64,000 bases of DNA from Limonium bicolor (GCA_023374045.1 CM041780.1:93467005-93531004), one strand, 5' to 3'. Positions 1-12,812 are shown, counted from the stretch's first letter. Numbers and translations are program-made. Notes: generated from the sequence alone by a model not told the origin.

Positions 1-179
1 TCTTATTTATTTATAGTTTGTCACATTATTTAATGTGAATATCCTTACTTATTAATTCCATTAAAACCACCTTAATACCATATAATTGTTATAGCATTTA
101 TAACATAGTAGACCATAGTCTAAAATTCATTTAAAACTCTTAGTAATTCGGTACAGCCCTTTATTTCATTTAAATTCTA

Positions 180-843
180 GGGAAAATTACATACCCCACC
201 CATGATGTTTGACGAAATTTCACAATCCACCTACGTGGTTTTAAAAATTAGAGTAAATTACTCGGAACCCCCTTGAGGATTTTGGATAATATGGTTACCA
301 ATAATTATGATAAACACAAGGGGGTTAACTGTATTATCCCAAAATCTTAAGGGAGTTCCCAGTGATTTACTCTATTTACTTTCCCCACCCATGTGGTTTC
401 CCCTGTTTTACATCCAGCAACTTTTCTAATTTTTGTTCAATTCAAAAGATGCTTAAATGTTGTCTGAAGTTGATGAAATTTTACATAGACGATGCTAAAG
501 TGTTATATTTTGGATTAGTGAGAAATCTAAAGTTTTTTAAGCTTAAATGTGATATATGGGACCCAATGAACATGTCACATGTTTTATTGGGTCCCATAGG
601 ACACATTTAAGCTTAAAAAACTTCAGATTTGACATAAGATCAAAGTATATCACTCTAGCATCATCTATGTAAAGTTTCATCAATTTTGGGCAACGTTTAA
701 ACATCTTTTGAATTGACCAAAATTAAAAAGTTGTTGGATGTAAAATGGGGGAAATCACATGGGTGGGGAAAGTAATTTTTGAAACCACGTGGGTGGAATG
801 TGAAATTTCGCCAAACGTCATGGGTGGGGCATGTAATTTTCCC
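180..843. mobile_element. Mutator-type long-arm foldback MITE with 9-bp TSD
   Basis: The two halves are inverted copies of each other with arms of roughly 270-330 bp. The outer ends are GGGAAAATTAC and GTAATTTTCCC. It is flanked by the 9-bp direct repeat TAAATTCTA (171-179 and 844-852), the size made by Mutator-like transposases. The related LTR copy B (about 19620-19665) lacks the element, which gives a natural empty site. There is no transposase ORF; the open frame at 362-610 simply translates one arm. It is non-autonomous and inserted after copies A and B separated. Confidence 0.9.
251..372. mobile_element. Small MITE nested in the foldback MITE
   Basis: A segment of about 122 bp with imperfect terminal inverted repeats (GAGTAAAT... 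and ...ATTTACTC, extending about 45 bp inward) interrupts only the left arm of the larger MITE. The mirrored right arm (near 755-780) has no such insert and so shows the empty site. The flanks fit a TA or TTA target duplication, but the exact border is ambiguous by 1-3 bases, so the superfamily (Stowaway-like or Harbinger-like) is undecided. Confidence 0.75.
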
Positions 844-3800
844 TAAATTCTATTTTGACCACATAACATTATGTAATGTTATACCATATACCAATATCAT
901 ATAATATGATATTTTTATTTCCTTTAATTTATAACCTATAGTTTTTATGCAAAACTATTTATATTGCCGCATAGACATATTTTAAAACCTTATTCTTTTT
1001 CATACTCCATAGTTTCCTTTATTTACAAAATCACCCCATTATTTATACCATGTTATATATACCATATAATATAACATTTTAAACCTTAATATAAATATAA
1101 CCCATGGTTATATGATATTCTAATTTCCGAACAGACCTTAATATATATCCTATAATTGCCATTTGGCCCAATTTATAACATATAGTTTTATAATATCATT
1201 AAAACTATATACTATACACATATCTTATTAAATACTCTTATATAATTCTAAAAATCACCGAATTTCACCAAAGGGTTATAATTACCCTTACTAACCATAT
1301 ACTTTCGGTGTTTTACATTTCCACCCCATCTTATACTCCAAAGTGTCATAATGACATAATAACTATATATTATACATATATAGTTTATCTTAATTCCAAA
1401 ATCAACCCAATAAATTCCTAAAAATTCCTAATAGCCCATGGGTGTTTATAATACCATTTTACACCCTTTATTTTCGGTAATAACATATATACCACATATA
1501 TTATAAAATTGTTACAATTAAATACTTATCTTATTATAGAACCTTAAATAAGTTCTTTAACTTATCTAATTTGGTCAAAACCTACCATATGGTCAAGGTT
1601 GACCACCTTAATATTTCCTTGACCATTAATTTCCATATAATATGGTTTATACCCATATTTTTCAGAAATTACCATTTAACCCCAAAACTTTATATAATCT
1701 TATAATTTTTATATAAACTCATTTAAACCTCTAAATTTCGGCTATATCATTATATAGCCCCCAAATTTAATTTAATTACACTATAACCCCTTATAATATG
1801 TGGTAATGCATATATACCTCCTAAACTTAAATAAAAGCTTATAAATGCATAAATAAAATGGCCTAAAGTACATGGCCTTATTACAAACATTAGCTTATAA
1901 AATGAATTACACATAAATGCCCATAAAAGCCTTAAACTCTCGGCCTTACACAAATATTTTCCATATTTACCAATTTTCCACATAATGTCTTAAATTTGAC
2001 AATTATGTTAATTAATTAGTTATAAAATTTACTAAACCATTTCTTAATCACCTAAGGTCAAAATAAGACCTTTATAACCATTCACTCACGACACATTTAT
2101 ATACATATGTATAAACACATATTAATATACCAAGTGTAGGTTTAAGTGATTTATACCTTGTTTTTGCCTAGTTAAGGCCTTGTTTGGCCACGGCTGTATG
2201 GAGATAATTTTTCCACAGCATTATTTACATGTTTTCAAACAGAATTAAGGCATGATTAGTCTCCAAGCAAGATCTAACCATAAGAAGTGTTTAATGTAAA
2301 TTTTCAAGGTAAAATTTACCTTAGAATACCAAAGCAAACAAGATGCTCTTTGGCCTGTATTTACAGTAGTAAAAGAGCATCAAAAGAGCTACTAAAGCCA
2401 AGCTTTAAACTGGTATAACTCAGATTAGAAGATGGCTAATTTTTACCTTGTTTAAAATGCCTAAAATGGTGTTTTTGGCTTGGATCCGGCTATACCTTGA
2501 AGATCTTGGTGTACCAACTGAATAAGTATGTTAAGAAGAAGATTATAAGGCTAGGAGAACAGGTTTTACAACCGGATCTGAAGAGAAACAAAAGATAAGT
2601 GCTTAAAGCACATTTTTGTACCTTAAGAACAAGATTAGCTTTCTCCACCTTCTTCCCTTGTTAATGCCAAGATTCCCCCTTCATTTAACCTCCAAAAAAA
2701 CCTAGATCCATGGATGGAAATGGTTGATGCTTAGATCCACCGAAAGAGGAAAGAATTGTGAAGAAATTGAACATAAAATGGCTTAATAAGTTTATCTATG
2801 TCAATTGTTGTTCTCCTCTGTATTTGGAATGTTAGCCACGGTTTGGAGAAGCCAAAGGGAGGATGAGGAGCTGCTGGTGTCAGCTGGGAATGAAGGAAAT
2901 GAGAGAATAGGTCAAATTTGTCTTAAAACACATTTTTGACTTGTTTAATGAATTTAGTGTTTGATGAGTCACCATGTATTATTGGCATCGGTTATTGGAG
3001 GGGCTGGAGAGTCTCTTTACGTGGGGACTCAATCAATCAAGGAGCCTATGTGTATTATTTACATTATTGTATTAGAAAGGTAAAAGTAGCTCCTTAAATT
3101 AAGGAAATGTGTTGGAGCTTGTCCCTTGTGTTTGAAAGTGTCGAATTTAGGCTCCCCCTGCTTGTGGCTGCCTAATCCATGGGATCCAAGGGGTCAAACT
3201 TTGACCTCTTGACCATTCTTAGTCAATGTTGACTCAAACGGGCCCCCTTTTAGGGTTTTATTAATATTTTAATATAAAATTTGTAAAAATTTGTAAATTT
3301 CTGGAATTAAATTCCTAATATGATATAATATGATATATTATCATATTTAAAGGTAATTATGACCTTTAAGCCCATTAAAAACCAATTTAGAAGGCAATTA
3401 CACAAAAACGTGCTTTAAGGTGTTTTAGTGCACATTTTGTGTCGCAAGGTGTTTTTGAGCTCAGTTTTCTTTTAGAACAGTTTTGTTGTGTTCCTTACAT
3501 GATATTTGATCATGGAATCCAACTTTATATCATTAAGAGGTCATTAGACCTTTAAGGTTTTCTTAGAGCACATTTTTGCCCTACTTTACCTTGAAGCATG
3601 AAATTGCGTGTTCTTTGTGTTGGAGTGTTTTCCAACATAGTAATATGTTTAGTTATGTGTTAATAAGCTTAGGACAAATTTTTAGGTCCTAAGAAGTTCA
3701 TTTGGGTATTTATTTACCCTAAACAGTCAAAGGGTGCAATATCTTGCTTTGTGTTGACCACTGTTGTTCTCAGTTGACTTTTAAGGCATGTTTAGGCCTT

Positions 3801-3868
3801 AATAATGTGATTAGATGTTTAATCCATGTTTTTATTAGTTTGGGGTATTTCATAAACTCTCACAAGGG

Positions 3869-5978
3869 TGTCACCTGCCATTACCCGCCTATGCGAGTAA
3901 CGAAGCAGAAACTAAATCCAACAACCAAAATAAACAGCACTACCATACCTCTGTGACAACGAGATAAATCCTACACATCACACTAAGTCCAAAACCATAA
4001 CCGTCAACAAGTGAGCATTACCCTGATCCCGTACTTCGGCTTCAACGATGAACAGCAACCTGCAACAAGCCATAAAGGCTCAGCGATAAACGCTGAGTAT
4101 GCGGGCCTGGACCCTATTGGTCACTTGTCATTTTAACCATCTTGATATTAGGTTGATCTAATGCTTTATCATTTTAGATATAATTAATACTGTAATAAAC
4201 ATGCATAACATATAATCATCCATTCAATCCAACAATCATTACATATCATAAACAACAGTCTCATAAACGAATGTATCGAATAATAACAGTACTGTGTATA
4301 ATCGCCTTAGCGAACGGTTTCCATATTTAATATTATTTGTCCTTCAAGGCCCCATCCATCCAAACCATGTTTTAATTAATTATCAGTTGGGCGTCATGTT
4401 GGGACAACCCAGTTAACCTTACCAATGGACAGTAGTCCTCCCGTACACACAAAGGTGCTCATTTCGCCAGAGGTCCGGAGGCCCCTGACTATTCACTTTG
4501 CCTCGTAAGGCGTCCATATAAAGGCCGTAGCCGTGTACCAACAGCAGGTACCATCTGACCCACGATCCAATTAGGGCTCGTTGGGAAATTTCCTGGAGCG
4601 GAACCCATCGGGTACCCCTCAGTGATCACAAATGCGCAACCAGGTAGTTCGTAAACTACCGGGATTCCTCCCCTCATCTCATACCATTTCTCTCATAGGA
4701 TTAAGATAAACTCTTAGTTTTAGTGGAGAATACAATTTATTAGTTTGCTGCCCAATGGGTCTCACACATACCTAGAAGTAATCTAGGTTATATTCATGTT
4801 CGAGATCCATGCTCTAGAGACCGACATTGTCGTATCCCGTGCCTAAGTGTTTTACTTAGGTCCTTTATATACTTAATATTAATACTAAGGGTATTATATC
4901 AAGTAACCATCATGTCATCACACTAACGCATATGTATGTTTTATAAGTCGATCTATAGTCGACGTAGTGTTAATCCCGTAGGACGCTAGCACATAATTAA
5001 GTAACGCATTAACACACATCATCATATGCACATATCCACACACATAACATACAAGTTATCAAACAATTCCGGGCCCTTTCTTAGGTCAACCCGGATCAAA
5101 CCCTTCTTCACATACCATACACCTTAGACCAAGGATGCGCAGTGAGTCCACTAAGCTTGTCGAGCGCGCACGTCTGAAATGTGATCTAAAAATACGAGGA
5201 ACGCTAGGTGTCAATCCACATGACAAATTGACTCGGTATTCCCGAATAATGTCAGTAACCCCAGTACTACATCCCAGGATTTAACCTGTTATCAGTTAAG
5301 TTATCGTTATCCTTTAAACTCCTTGCTTAATGTTGGTATTAATACTTTGGTTTAACAGTGGAGTTGGTTTCATAAGAACGTCGTGGTTAACGTTTCCGAA
5401 CGTAAGAGTTTATATCTTTCCAACTCGTAGTAGTTTATAAGCGTTACGCTTTTACATAAGTTCATTCATTCTCGTACATTTAATTCAACTGTTTCATCTC
5501 ATGCATAGGCACGTATTGAAACCTACAGTTGCATGCATAATATATTTTTGATAACCTATGGTTGCATGTATAATGCATTATTTATCGTATATTATTATTA
5601 TCCCACCATCCATTATAATACATTGTTTTATATAATCCATTAATCTTGTAATATCTACATTTGAATTCAAAAACCCATAACTTATAGTTTATAAACTATT
5701 TTCATATAATAACCTTCACCATTATATTATATTGTTTCCAACCATAATTATATATCCATCCTTATATACATGATTCTCGCATATGTATATATATTTACCA
5801 ATATAGGTAAGTTTCATGAGTCATAAAACTCTTATACCATATGTCACAATTTATCATCTTATGTGAGATGATTATTCCCATTAGTTGTGTTATATTGCCA
5901 CAACCTATATTAAGATCATTATCTTAATAACATATAACATTTTATGTTGTATAATTCCAACTCCTAAGGTTTATTCAA
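3869..5978 (-). mobile_element. Tekay-like LTR copy B, left segment (interrupted by E1)
   Basis: This is the promoter-distal (minus-strand 3') part of the LTR of element B. The left border is placed at TGTCACC because a GCAG-then-A-rich stretch follows, as just inside E1's LTR; TGTGACAACG at 3952 is the alternative border. The sequence continues after the E1 insertion at 19445. Together the segments make an LTR of about 5.4 kb. A GC-richer block at 4380-5290 contrasts with AT-rich surroundings. No gene is seen; the 62-residue open frame at 4489-4677 is unsupported. Confidence 0.6.
5974..5978. repeat. Left target-site duplication of E1 (TTCAA)
   Basis: TTCAA immediately precedes the left LTR and is repeated at 19440-19444 after the right LTR. 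The 5-bp length is usual for Ty3/gypsy integrases. Confidence 0.9.
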
Positions 5979-8900
5979 TGTAACGCCCCTATTTAACATA
6001 AATGCAGAGGAAATAAAACACTAAGGCGATTACAGATCATCGGGTTCCAAACACCCGGCACCAAACCTCACCAATTACAACTTATGATATTACAAAAGCT
6101 ACGGTCTGAACTCGAGAAAACATAACATAAAAGAATAATAACAAAATACAATAGCTCTCCAAAGTTCCTAATTCCCATCCCATACACTCATACTCTTCGT
6201 GGCTACCTGTATAGCAATTCGTACCTGCAAGATGAAACCAAGCAGCCCACCCCAGAGGGGTGAGTCAGTTCCCTGGAATGGAACTGGTACAACTCTCCAA
6301 AACAACAGTTTAAAAGCATAACTCTTAAAAATAAACAATAAGATGAAGCCAAACACTTAGAGCAAAAGCAGAAGAACAAGGCACACCAAAACACCAAGTC
6401 AAAGATAACAAGTCAAGGATAGAGATAAATAACATGAAGGTAAAGTGAGCCAACATAAAAGAAACCACGCCAGAAGTTAGTGAACATCCATTGTTTAAGT
6501 AAGATTCAGTTCCAATTAGGATTAGAAAGACCCAAGAACCTTAACTCAAGAGTGGAATAAACCCAATTGGGAGAGATGGCCCCCACCGCCAGTCAGTTGT
6601 CACAAGGACGAGGTAAACAGACCTCCGCTGTCAGTTGTCCATATGGACGAGGTATAGCAGACCTCCGCTGCCACCGACCCGTTCTCAGTCATCGGTGAAA
6701 AGTGAGTGCACCACTTATTAGAAATAATCCATACCCAATACCAAGATTGACATTTCCCATATTCCCACTAGACTATTAACTGTACAAGTGCAATACCAAA
6801 ACACTCAGTCCTACAGAGTGCAGAGGCGTAAACCCTCAACAGTCAATATCTAATGAGATAACCAGATAAAAGGAACCAATGATCATGTGAGTTGTACATC
6901 CAAGGCTCAGTTAGTCACAACAGGCTGAGTCAGTCACACAAACAATTTCCTTTCAAGATACATTCATACTCATTTAGCGTTTCTCAAAACGTTCCATAAA
7001 ATTCGTCACCAAAAGCATCTGAGTACGAGAAATCGTACAAAACATTCCATCAAGTCCTTAACACATCAAGCTGAGTACGAGAAATCGTACAAAACATTCC
7101 ATAGAGTCCAAGACATAACAAAAACATTCCATAGAGTCCAAGACACAACAAGCTGAGTACGAGAAATCGTACCTGGTATATGTAGAAGCAGTAACCAAAC
7201 TTGAAAATGCGAACTACTCCCACTAATCACCTATAATTAAAGTATTCCAAACATTGATTAGTTAAGGTACTATAACGCTACACATCCTCCATTCTTATTA
7301 GTCTATAGTTTTGTTTTACAGTTACACCCTCCTAAGGATCTGGCTAGATCTCGTAATTAAATCTTTAATGCATACTTAACTTATTCCATTTACCACTCCT
7401 GATTATAGGTTTAGTTTAATTAAACCCTTTGGTTACGCTTGGCTAATCTTACTTTATCACCTATTTAAGGTTTAAGATATGTACTTCCCCCTAATAGTCC
7501 ACCTAGATGTCACATTAACATTTGATATTTTTAAGCGCCACGTATGAATAAGGTTTATCCCAATCTTTCCCTCTTAATACGCTTCCCATAAGGTATGTTA
7601 CTACTTTTATTTGCCTCTAATGTATTTATATATACACCTATATTTTCCTTAGAATTTATCCAAAACATTCTTTAAGAATTTTTGATTGTATTTAATTATA
7701 TTTAATACCTTTTAGACATATCCACAACTGATATATGGTTTATAAAATAAAGTGTTTGCCCTAGTTTAATTCAGCATATTAACCTCCATAATAATAATAT
7801 GTAGTTTAGTTTAATACCTCGATTTAATATAGGCTCCTATTTTATTTTTCTCATATAAGTATATTTATGTGTAAACAACTTTTACTTCACTAAAAGATAA
7901 TACCCAAAATATTTATAAACATACTGTTATAAAATGTTAATTTAGTTTCTTTTATTTTCCCCAGCTTAAAAGTTAATTACCTAGCCATACTTTAATTTTT
8001 GGTTACATTTAAAACCTTATATTATGGGTTATTCTTATGAAAATTCCATAAACATAATTTTTAAACCCATTTAACTTTGTCCAAAAATTCACAAATTTAA
8101 TATATAATAACTATAACATTTTAGACATATTATAAAATTTTTATTTCATAAAAATATCTTTTTAAATTACCCAAATAATTCCATAATACTCGTAACTTGC
8201 AAAAATCATAACTTATGTTTAAAAACTCAAAACCCATATTAATTTACATCAAAATAAACTAGATTTTATAAGGAATCTATGGTTAAAATTTCAAGTCAAA
8301 ATACATTCGGGAAGGCCATTAAATAGATCTAGCAAGTTAGGACTCTATTCTGGAAAATATATTAACTTATTACAACTTAAATCCCCACGATCTAATCTCG
8401 GCCGTCCATGTTTACTAACTGAGATCGGACGGCCCAGAACGCGCTAGTTCATCAGAAACCCCCAATTCGCACCCGAGTACTAATCCGATGTTTTCTCACA
8501 ATCCACAGAACGAAATTCGATGATTCTTGTTCCTATCGACTCGAAATTAAATTCCGGTTCTAATGGTACCAATTTCCCCAATTATCATGCAGAATTGAAT
8601 AAATTCGAATCTGGGTTCGAAGTTAGGGTTCTTATTTGGTTTTCGATTTGAATTCAGCAAATTCTCCTATTGTAATGCATAGTAGACTAAATTGGTATGT
8701 GGGTTTGATCGATGATGAAATTGCGAATGGAAACCATGGAGAAATTTGATCGGAAACTCACCGGAATTGCATTAATGGGGTGAATCCAAATCGGGAATTC
8801 TGGAAAACGTTATTCTATGTACGGTTCAGGTATGCCACTTCTCGAATCAACTCGCACCAACTGAGAGAGATTTGATTCACGTAACCTATCACAATCCAAA

Positions 8901-9939
8901 CTAGACATGTAACTATAGATGTTAGTGGAAGAATCATTGATTTTGATGAACTAGGGAGAAAGTTACAGATCTCACAAGATCCGTGTTTACCTAGTTGGTT
9001 TCGGGATGAACTGGGCAAAATTACCGCCGTGATCGAGTAGGCATCTTTAGACAGATTTATCTCCCAAACTAGTGCGAATCAGCCTTGGCCATCAACATGA
9101 AAGTTATAGAGGGATTAGAGATCTTTAAAACAAGCTAAAGAACAAGAAATTTGGACGAGAAATGAAGAAGTTATGGCGTGACGAAGTTTACCCGATTTCA
9201 GGAAAAACTGCAGTTCTGGGTTACGCAATCGCGAGGAGCCAACTTTGGATCAATTTTCCGGTCATTGTAGAAGGAGTTAGATGATGTGTGAGTAATGGTT
9301 GGAAAGATGAGATTAAGGAGAAGAGAATGAAACAGACGGCATACCAAATGGTGGAGTAGAGCAGGAGATATAGGCGTCTCAAATTCGACCCTCGACATGC
9401 CAAAACTGTCGAAAACTGGGACTGTTCAGTGGTACTGCCTGGCTGACTGACACGTCAGCATTTCTCAAAATTTTGGCTCTAAACTTCAATCTATCATAAC
9501 TTTGGCTAGGATGATCCGTTTTTAACGTTCTTTTTATCGATCTTCATGTTTTTTCATAACCTATTTATTGGTATAGGTTTCATGGCCTGGTTTGACCATT
9601 CTCAAAAAGTCAACTCTAACAAGGCTTAATAAGCTTTAAGGTTTCTAGAATTTTATATTGACTTTTATGTTTCAAAACAATGTTCCAACACTTCCTAAAA
9701 TCTTTATAATATATTTGGAGTGTTTAGAAATTTTCCCAAGATTTATTGACTTATAAATCTTATTATTAAATTCATAATACTATATAATAATGTATAATAA
9801 TTAGGGTTAAATAGGAGAAAACCCCTAAATAAATTTCACAATTCCATATAATAATTTAATATTCATAATTCCATATAATAATTTAATTTTTAATAAAAGA
9901 AATCCCCTAAATTAATTTAAATTAATTTAGGGTATTTCA
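5979..9939 (-). repeat. E1 3' LTR
   Basis: This LTR of 3961 bp starts TGTAACGCCCC and ends GGTATTTCA on the plus strand. It matches 15504-19439 almost throughout; typical differences are single-base losses in runs, for example around 5998, 6053 and 6130. It contains two short repeats of a GC-rich block (about 6585-6665) and a three-copy palindrome cluster (7023-7172). Open frames inside it, such as 8815-9018, occur in both LTRs but show no domain and are not called. Confidence 0.95.
7023..7172. repeat. Three-copy palindrome repeat in the E1 3' LTR
   Basis: GTACGAGAAATCGTAC occurs at 7023-7038, 7075-7090 and 7157-7172. Each is a perfect 6-bp stem around GAAA, embedded in a diverged repeat that also carries the AAAACATTCCAT motif. 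The same three copies are at 16540-16688 in the other LTR. Function unknown. Confidence 0.85.
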
Positions 9940-9957
9940 GTATATCCCCCTTAAAAG
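9940..9957 (-). other. E1 polypurine tract
   Basis: On the minus strand a TTTTAAGGGGG tract followed by ATATAC abuts the 3' LTR start. This is the expected plus-strand primer position. Element B has a matching tract at 22732-22752. Confidence 0.8.
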
Positions 9958-10375
9958 AACTTCGTCCCGAAGTTTAACACCAACTAATAGCTACTCACAC
10001 CACATCAGGTGTGCTGTCAAGAATTACCAGAATGTTCATCCAATAACAATCCCAACCAAAATTCCATACCAATCCATACCAATTGTAACTTCTCCCACGA
10101 TCTATTTACACTCATTTCCATTTCCAAATTCCACGCAAGATTATTCATCGTCAGACCAAAACCAAGATTTTCATAAATAGAAATCAAGAATCACACAATG
10201 TATAAATCAAGTACATGCATACACCTCTCCATCATTCTACTAACAAAACAAACAGGGCATAATCTGGATGAGGTGACGAAGGAAGAGTATGCACTACCCC
10301 CCCCCGAAAGAGCCAAGGTACGCCCTCGTACCGCTATGAACAAGAACCCAGTAAAGGCAAGAATACAAGGAAATA

Positions 10376-10660
10376 TCATGGAAATAGGTGTGGGTACTTC
10401 ACTCTCATAGAGTCCTCAGTCTCCCAAGTAGCTTCTTCAACCCATGATGCTCCCAAAGAACCTTCACTAGCTTGACTGATCTGCCTCTCGTTTCCCGGAC
10501 TTCGTGTCCAGGATCTGAATGGGAGTCTCCTCATATCTCAGTGTAGGTTCAATCTCTAATCTCTCTGGCTGTAGCACGTGAGAAGGGTCAGGTACATACT
10601 TCTTCAGTTGCGATACATGAAACACGTCATGTACCTTCCCCAACTCCGCTGGTAGGTCTA
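10376..10660 (-). pseudogene. E1 integrase tail and chromodomain-like C-terminus
   Basis: This is the C-terminal end of the polyprotein. A 1-base shift near 10660 separates it from the upstream frame. It reads through a segment with KVHDVFHVSQLKKY, the usual linker after the integrase GPY/F module. After another indel near 10430-10440 comes a short segment with the EEATWE and KYPHLF signatures seen at the end of Tekay-clade chromoviruses. A stop lies at 10376-10378. In the family this tail binds chromatin and guides integration. Between the stop and the polypurine tract (9958-10375) I see only an AT-rich trailer. Confidence 0.75.
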
Positions 10661-11305
10661 GTCGATACGCTGTGGGCCCACGCGCTCCGTAATCCTGTAC
10701 GGACCAACATACTTAGGGCTTAGCTTTCCTCTCATCCCAAATCTGAAGATACCTCTCATCGGAGACACTCGTAGGAAAACCATATCACTGATATGAAATT
10801 CAAGCTCTCTGGTACGCTGATCCCCGTAAGAGTTCTGCCTAATACCCTGTAGATACACATCACTGTCCTGAGCTGCATATACCTCCTCAGCTATCGTGGT
10901 CGTCTCTATGAGAGCAAGAAGTGAATGTGCTCTTCTGCTCAGAGCGTCTGCCACGACATTACCTTTACCCTCAGTGTACTGGAGGTCAATATCATAGTCA
11001 GCTAGTAGCTCGATCCACCGTCGCTGTCTCAAGTTCAGCTCCTTCTGGGTCCAGATGTATTTCAAACTCTTATGATCTGTCATAATTCGGACCGTGGCTC
11101 CATACAGGTAGTGTCGCCAGATCTTCAAGGCAAAGACTATGGCGAGGAGCTCAAGGTCATGTGTGGGATAATTTTCTTCGTGCTTCTTCAGCTGTCGAGA
11201 AGCGTAAGCCACGACTCTGCCATTTTGCATCAATACTCCACCGATCCCCTTGCCTGAAGCATCACAGTAAACCTCGAATCCCTCATTTCCCTCGGGGATC
11301 ACCAA
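10658..11305 (-). CDS. E1 RNase H fused to integrase C-terminus; catalytic core deleted
   Basis: An open frame of about 215 codons, part of the pol polyprotein; the first codon is arbitrary because the true frame continues upstream past an indel. Residues 1-125 are RNase H: the YCDAS motif, the ELLAIV segment, TDHKSL, and a final DALSRR are visible. After about 30 linker residues the frame passes directly into [15 protein letters not shown] and a [10 protein letters not shown] motif, which is the integrase C-terminal module. The HHCC zinc-binding domain and the D,D-35-E core, normally about 270-300 residues, are absent with no frame disruption. The junction is near 10830-10850. Reverse transcription could be possible but self-encoded integration is not. 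Confidence 0.9.
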   Translation of the reverse strand: MVIPEGNEGFEVYCDASGKGIGGVLMQNGRVVAYASRQLKKHEENYPTHDLELLAIVFALKIWRHYLYGATVRIMTDHKSLKYIWTQKELNLRQRRWIELLADYDIDLQYTEGKGNVVADALSRRAHSLLALIETTTIAEEVYAAQDSDVYLQGIRQNSYGDQRTRELEFHISDMVFLRVSPMRGIFRFGMRGKLSPKYVGPYRITERVGPQRID

Positions 11306-11390
11306 TACTGGAGCTGTGGTCAGAGCATCCTTCAGTGCCTGAAGGAGACCTCACATGCCTCTGTCCATACAAACGGGCTATCCTTCTTCA

Positions 11391-12739
11391 TCAGGAGGTT
11401 AAGGGCTTGGCTAGCCTGGAGAAATCCTTCACAAAGCGTCTATAATAGCCAGCCAACCCAAGGAAGCTCCGAATCTCAGTCACTGAGCGAGGTCTGTGCC
11501 AGCTCTTTACCGCCTCAATTTTAGCTGGGTCCACTGAAACTCCCTCGGCTGAGATCACATGACCAAGAAATGATACCTTGTCCAGCCAGAATTCGCACTT
11601 GCTGAACTTGGCATAGAGTTGCCTCTCTCTCAGAGTCTGCAAGACTGTCCTCAAATGCTGCTCATGTTCCTCTTTGCTCTTGGAGATCAGAATGTCGTCT
11701 ATGAATACGACCACTGACTTATCTAGCTGGGCTTGGAAGACTCTCTGCATCAAATCCATAAATCTCGCCGGTGCATTGGTCAGTCCAAACGGCATCACTG
11801 TGAACTCATAGTGGCCGTATCTGGTCCGGAAGGCTGTCTTCTATATCTGTCTCAGCTACAGCTATCTGATGATACCCGGAACGCAGATCAATTTTAGAGA
11901 ACACCTTAGCTCCCCTCAGCTGGTCGAACAAGTCATCGATCCTGGGCAGTGGGTACTTGTTCTTGATCGTGACATTATTCAACTCCCTGTAGTCAATACA
12001 TAATCTCATGCTTCCGTCCTTCTTCTTGACGAAAGCACAGGAGCACCCCAAGGTGAGACACTGGGTCGGATGAAACCCTTATCTAGTAACTCCTGCAGTT
12101 GTTTCTTCAATTCCACCATCTCCGCAGGGCCCATCCGGTATGGTGCTTTGGCAATCGGGCCTGTACCAGGTATGAGGTCGATGTTGAACTCAACCTCCCT
12201 CAATGGTGGTAGTCCAGGTAACTCCTCCGGAAAAACGTCGGGGTACTCCGACACAACAGGTACGTCACTCTTGAACTTTGGATCTGTCCTCAGGTCCTGG
12301 GCATAACAGTAGTAGGCGGTCGCTCCCTTGGACACCTCCTTCATCAGGGATAATGCCGATACAACCTTCACAGTCGGCTGTTTGGGCTGCATTCGGTATG
12401 ATACTGTGATCCCTGTAGCTGACTTCAAGAGGAGGCGATGCTCTGCACAGTGTAGCCTACCTCTGTATCGCTGTAGTGTGTCCATGCCTACAATTATATC
12501 AAACCCCATGCCAGGGAAGACAATGGCATCAAAGAGGAAGTCTGCTCCCTTGATGTGTATGTTCAAGTTCCTACATTGCTTACTGCACTTGATTAACTCT
12601 CTGGATGGCAATAAGACTGAGCAGTCATGGATATCTTCTGTAGGATCTATCTTAGCATGGAATGCCTGGGATATGAATGAATGGGAGGCTCCAGAATCAA
12701 ACAGAACAGTGGCTTCCACCTCATTAATTAAGAACGTGC
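11391..12739 (-). pseudogene. E1 aspartic protease and reverse transcriptase (indel-broken)
   Basis: This is the pol core from the acceptor of the last intron. The protease shows the FDSGASHSF active-site motif. It is followed by the EFPDVFPEELPGLPP-type linker (partly visible) and the RT fingers and palm: [15 protein letters not shown], a [12 protein letters not shown] segment, the catalytic FIDDILIS motif and the [16 protein letters not shown] thumb motif. Frame breaks lie near 12030 (one T short in a run), near 11805-11830 and near 11395. All are 1-2 base losses, and similar losses distinguish other duplicated copies in the window, so assembly error is as likely as true decay. A further indel lies between 11305 and 11391, before RNase H. 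Confidence 0.9.
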
Positions 12740-12812
12740 CTGAAACCACAGAGTAAATTCTAAGATTCTCAGGCATCTCTTCCAAGGTAATAAGTCAGGC
12801 TAGTAGTTATAC
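12740..12812 (-). other. Candidate intron (73 nt) in the gag-protease linker
   Basis: On the minus strand a donor ACAG/GTATAAC and acceptor GTGGTTTCAG/GC bound 73 nt with a CTGAC branch-like motif. Splicing changes frame and places the short upstream exon directly before TFLINEVEA and the protease DSGA motif. That gives the usual VITGT-type linker found before protease in Tekay elements. Unspliced, the upstream frame stops inside this stretch. Confidence 0.75.

Larger units (their letters stand above)
1..3852 (-). mobile_element. Tekay-like LTR copy A (right-hand part of an old LTR)
   Basis: From about base 1 this stretch is a diverged copy of 19464-22731. Both copies end in GGGGTATTTCA, which on the minus strand gives the TG start of a Ty3/gypsy chromovirus LTR, and E1's LTR ends almost identically. 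The left end lies outside the window. The flank to the right of 3852 has no polypurine tract, so this is a 5' LTR of an element extending leftward or a solo LTR. Copies A and B differ by many substitutions, so they are much older than E1. The short open frames in it (for example 1750-1983 and 3744-3956) have no protein-like composition and no recognisable domain, so I do not call genes here. Confidence 0.75.

Noticed and set aside
362..610. 82-codon open frame
   Set aside because: It lies in the foldback MITE arm and is not protein-like.
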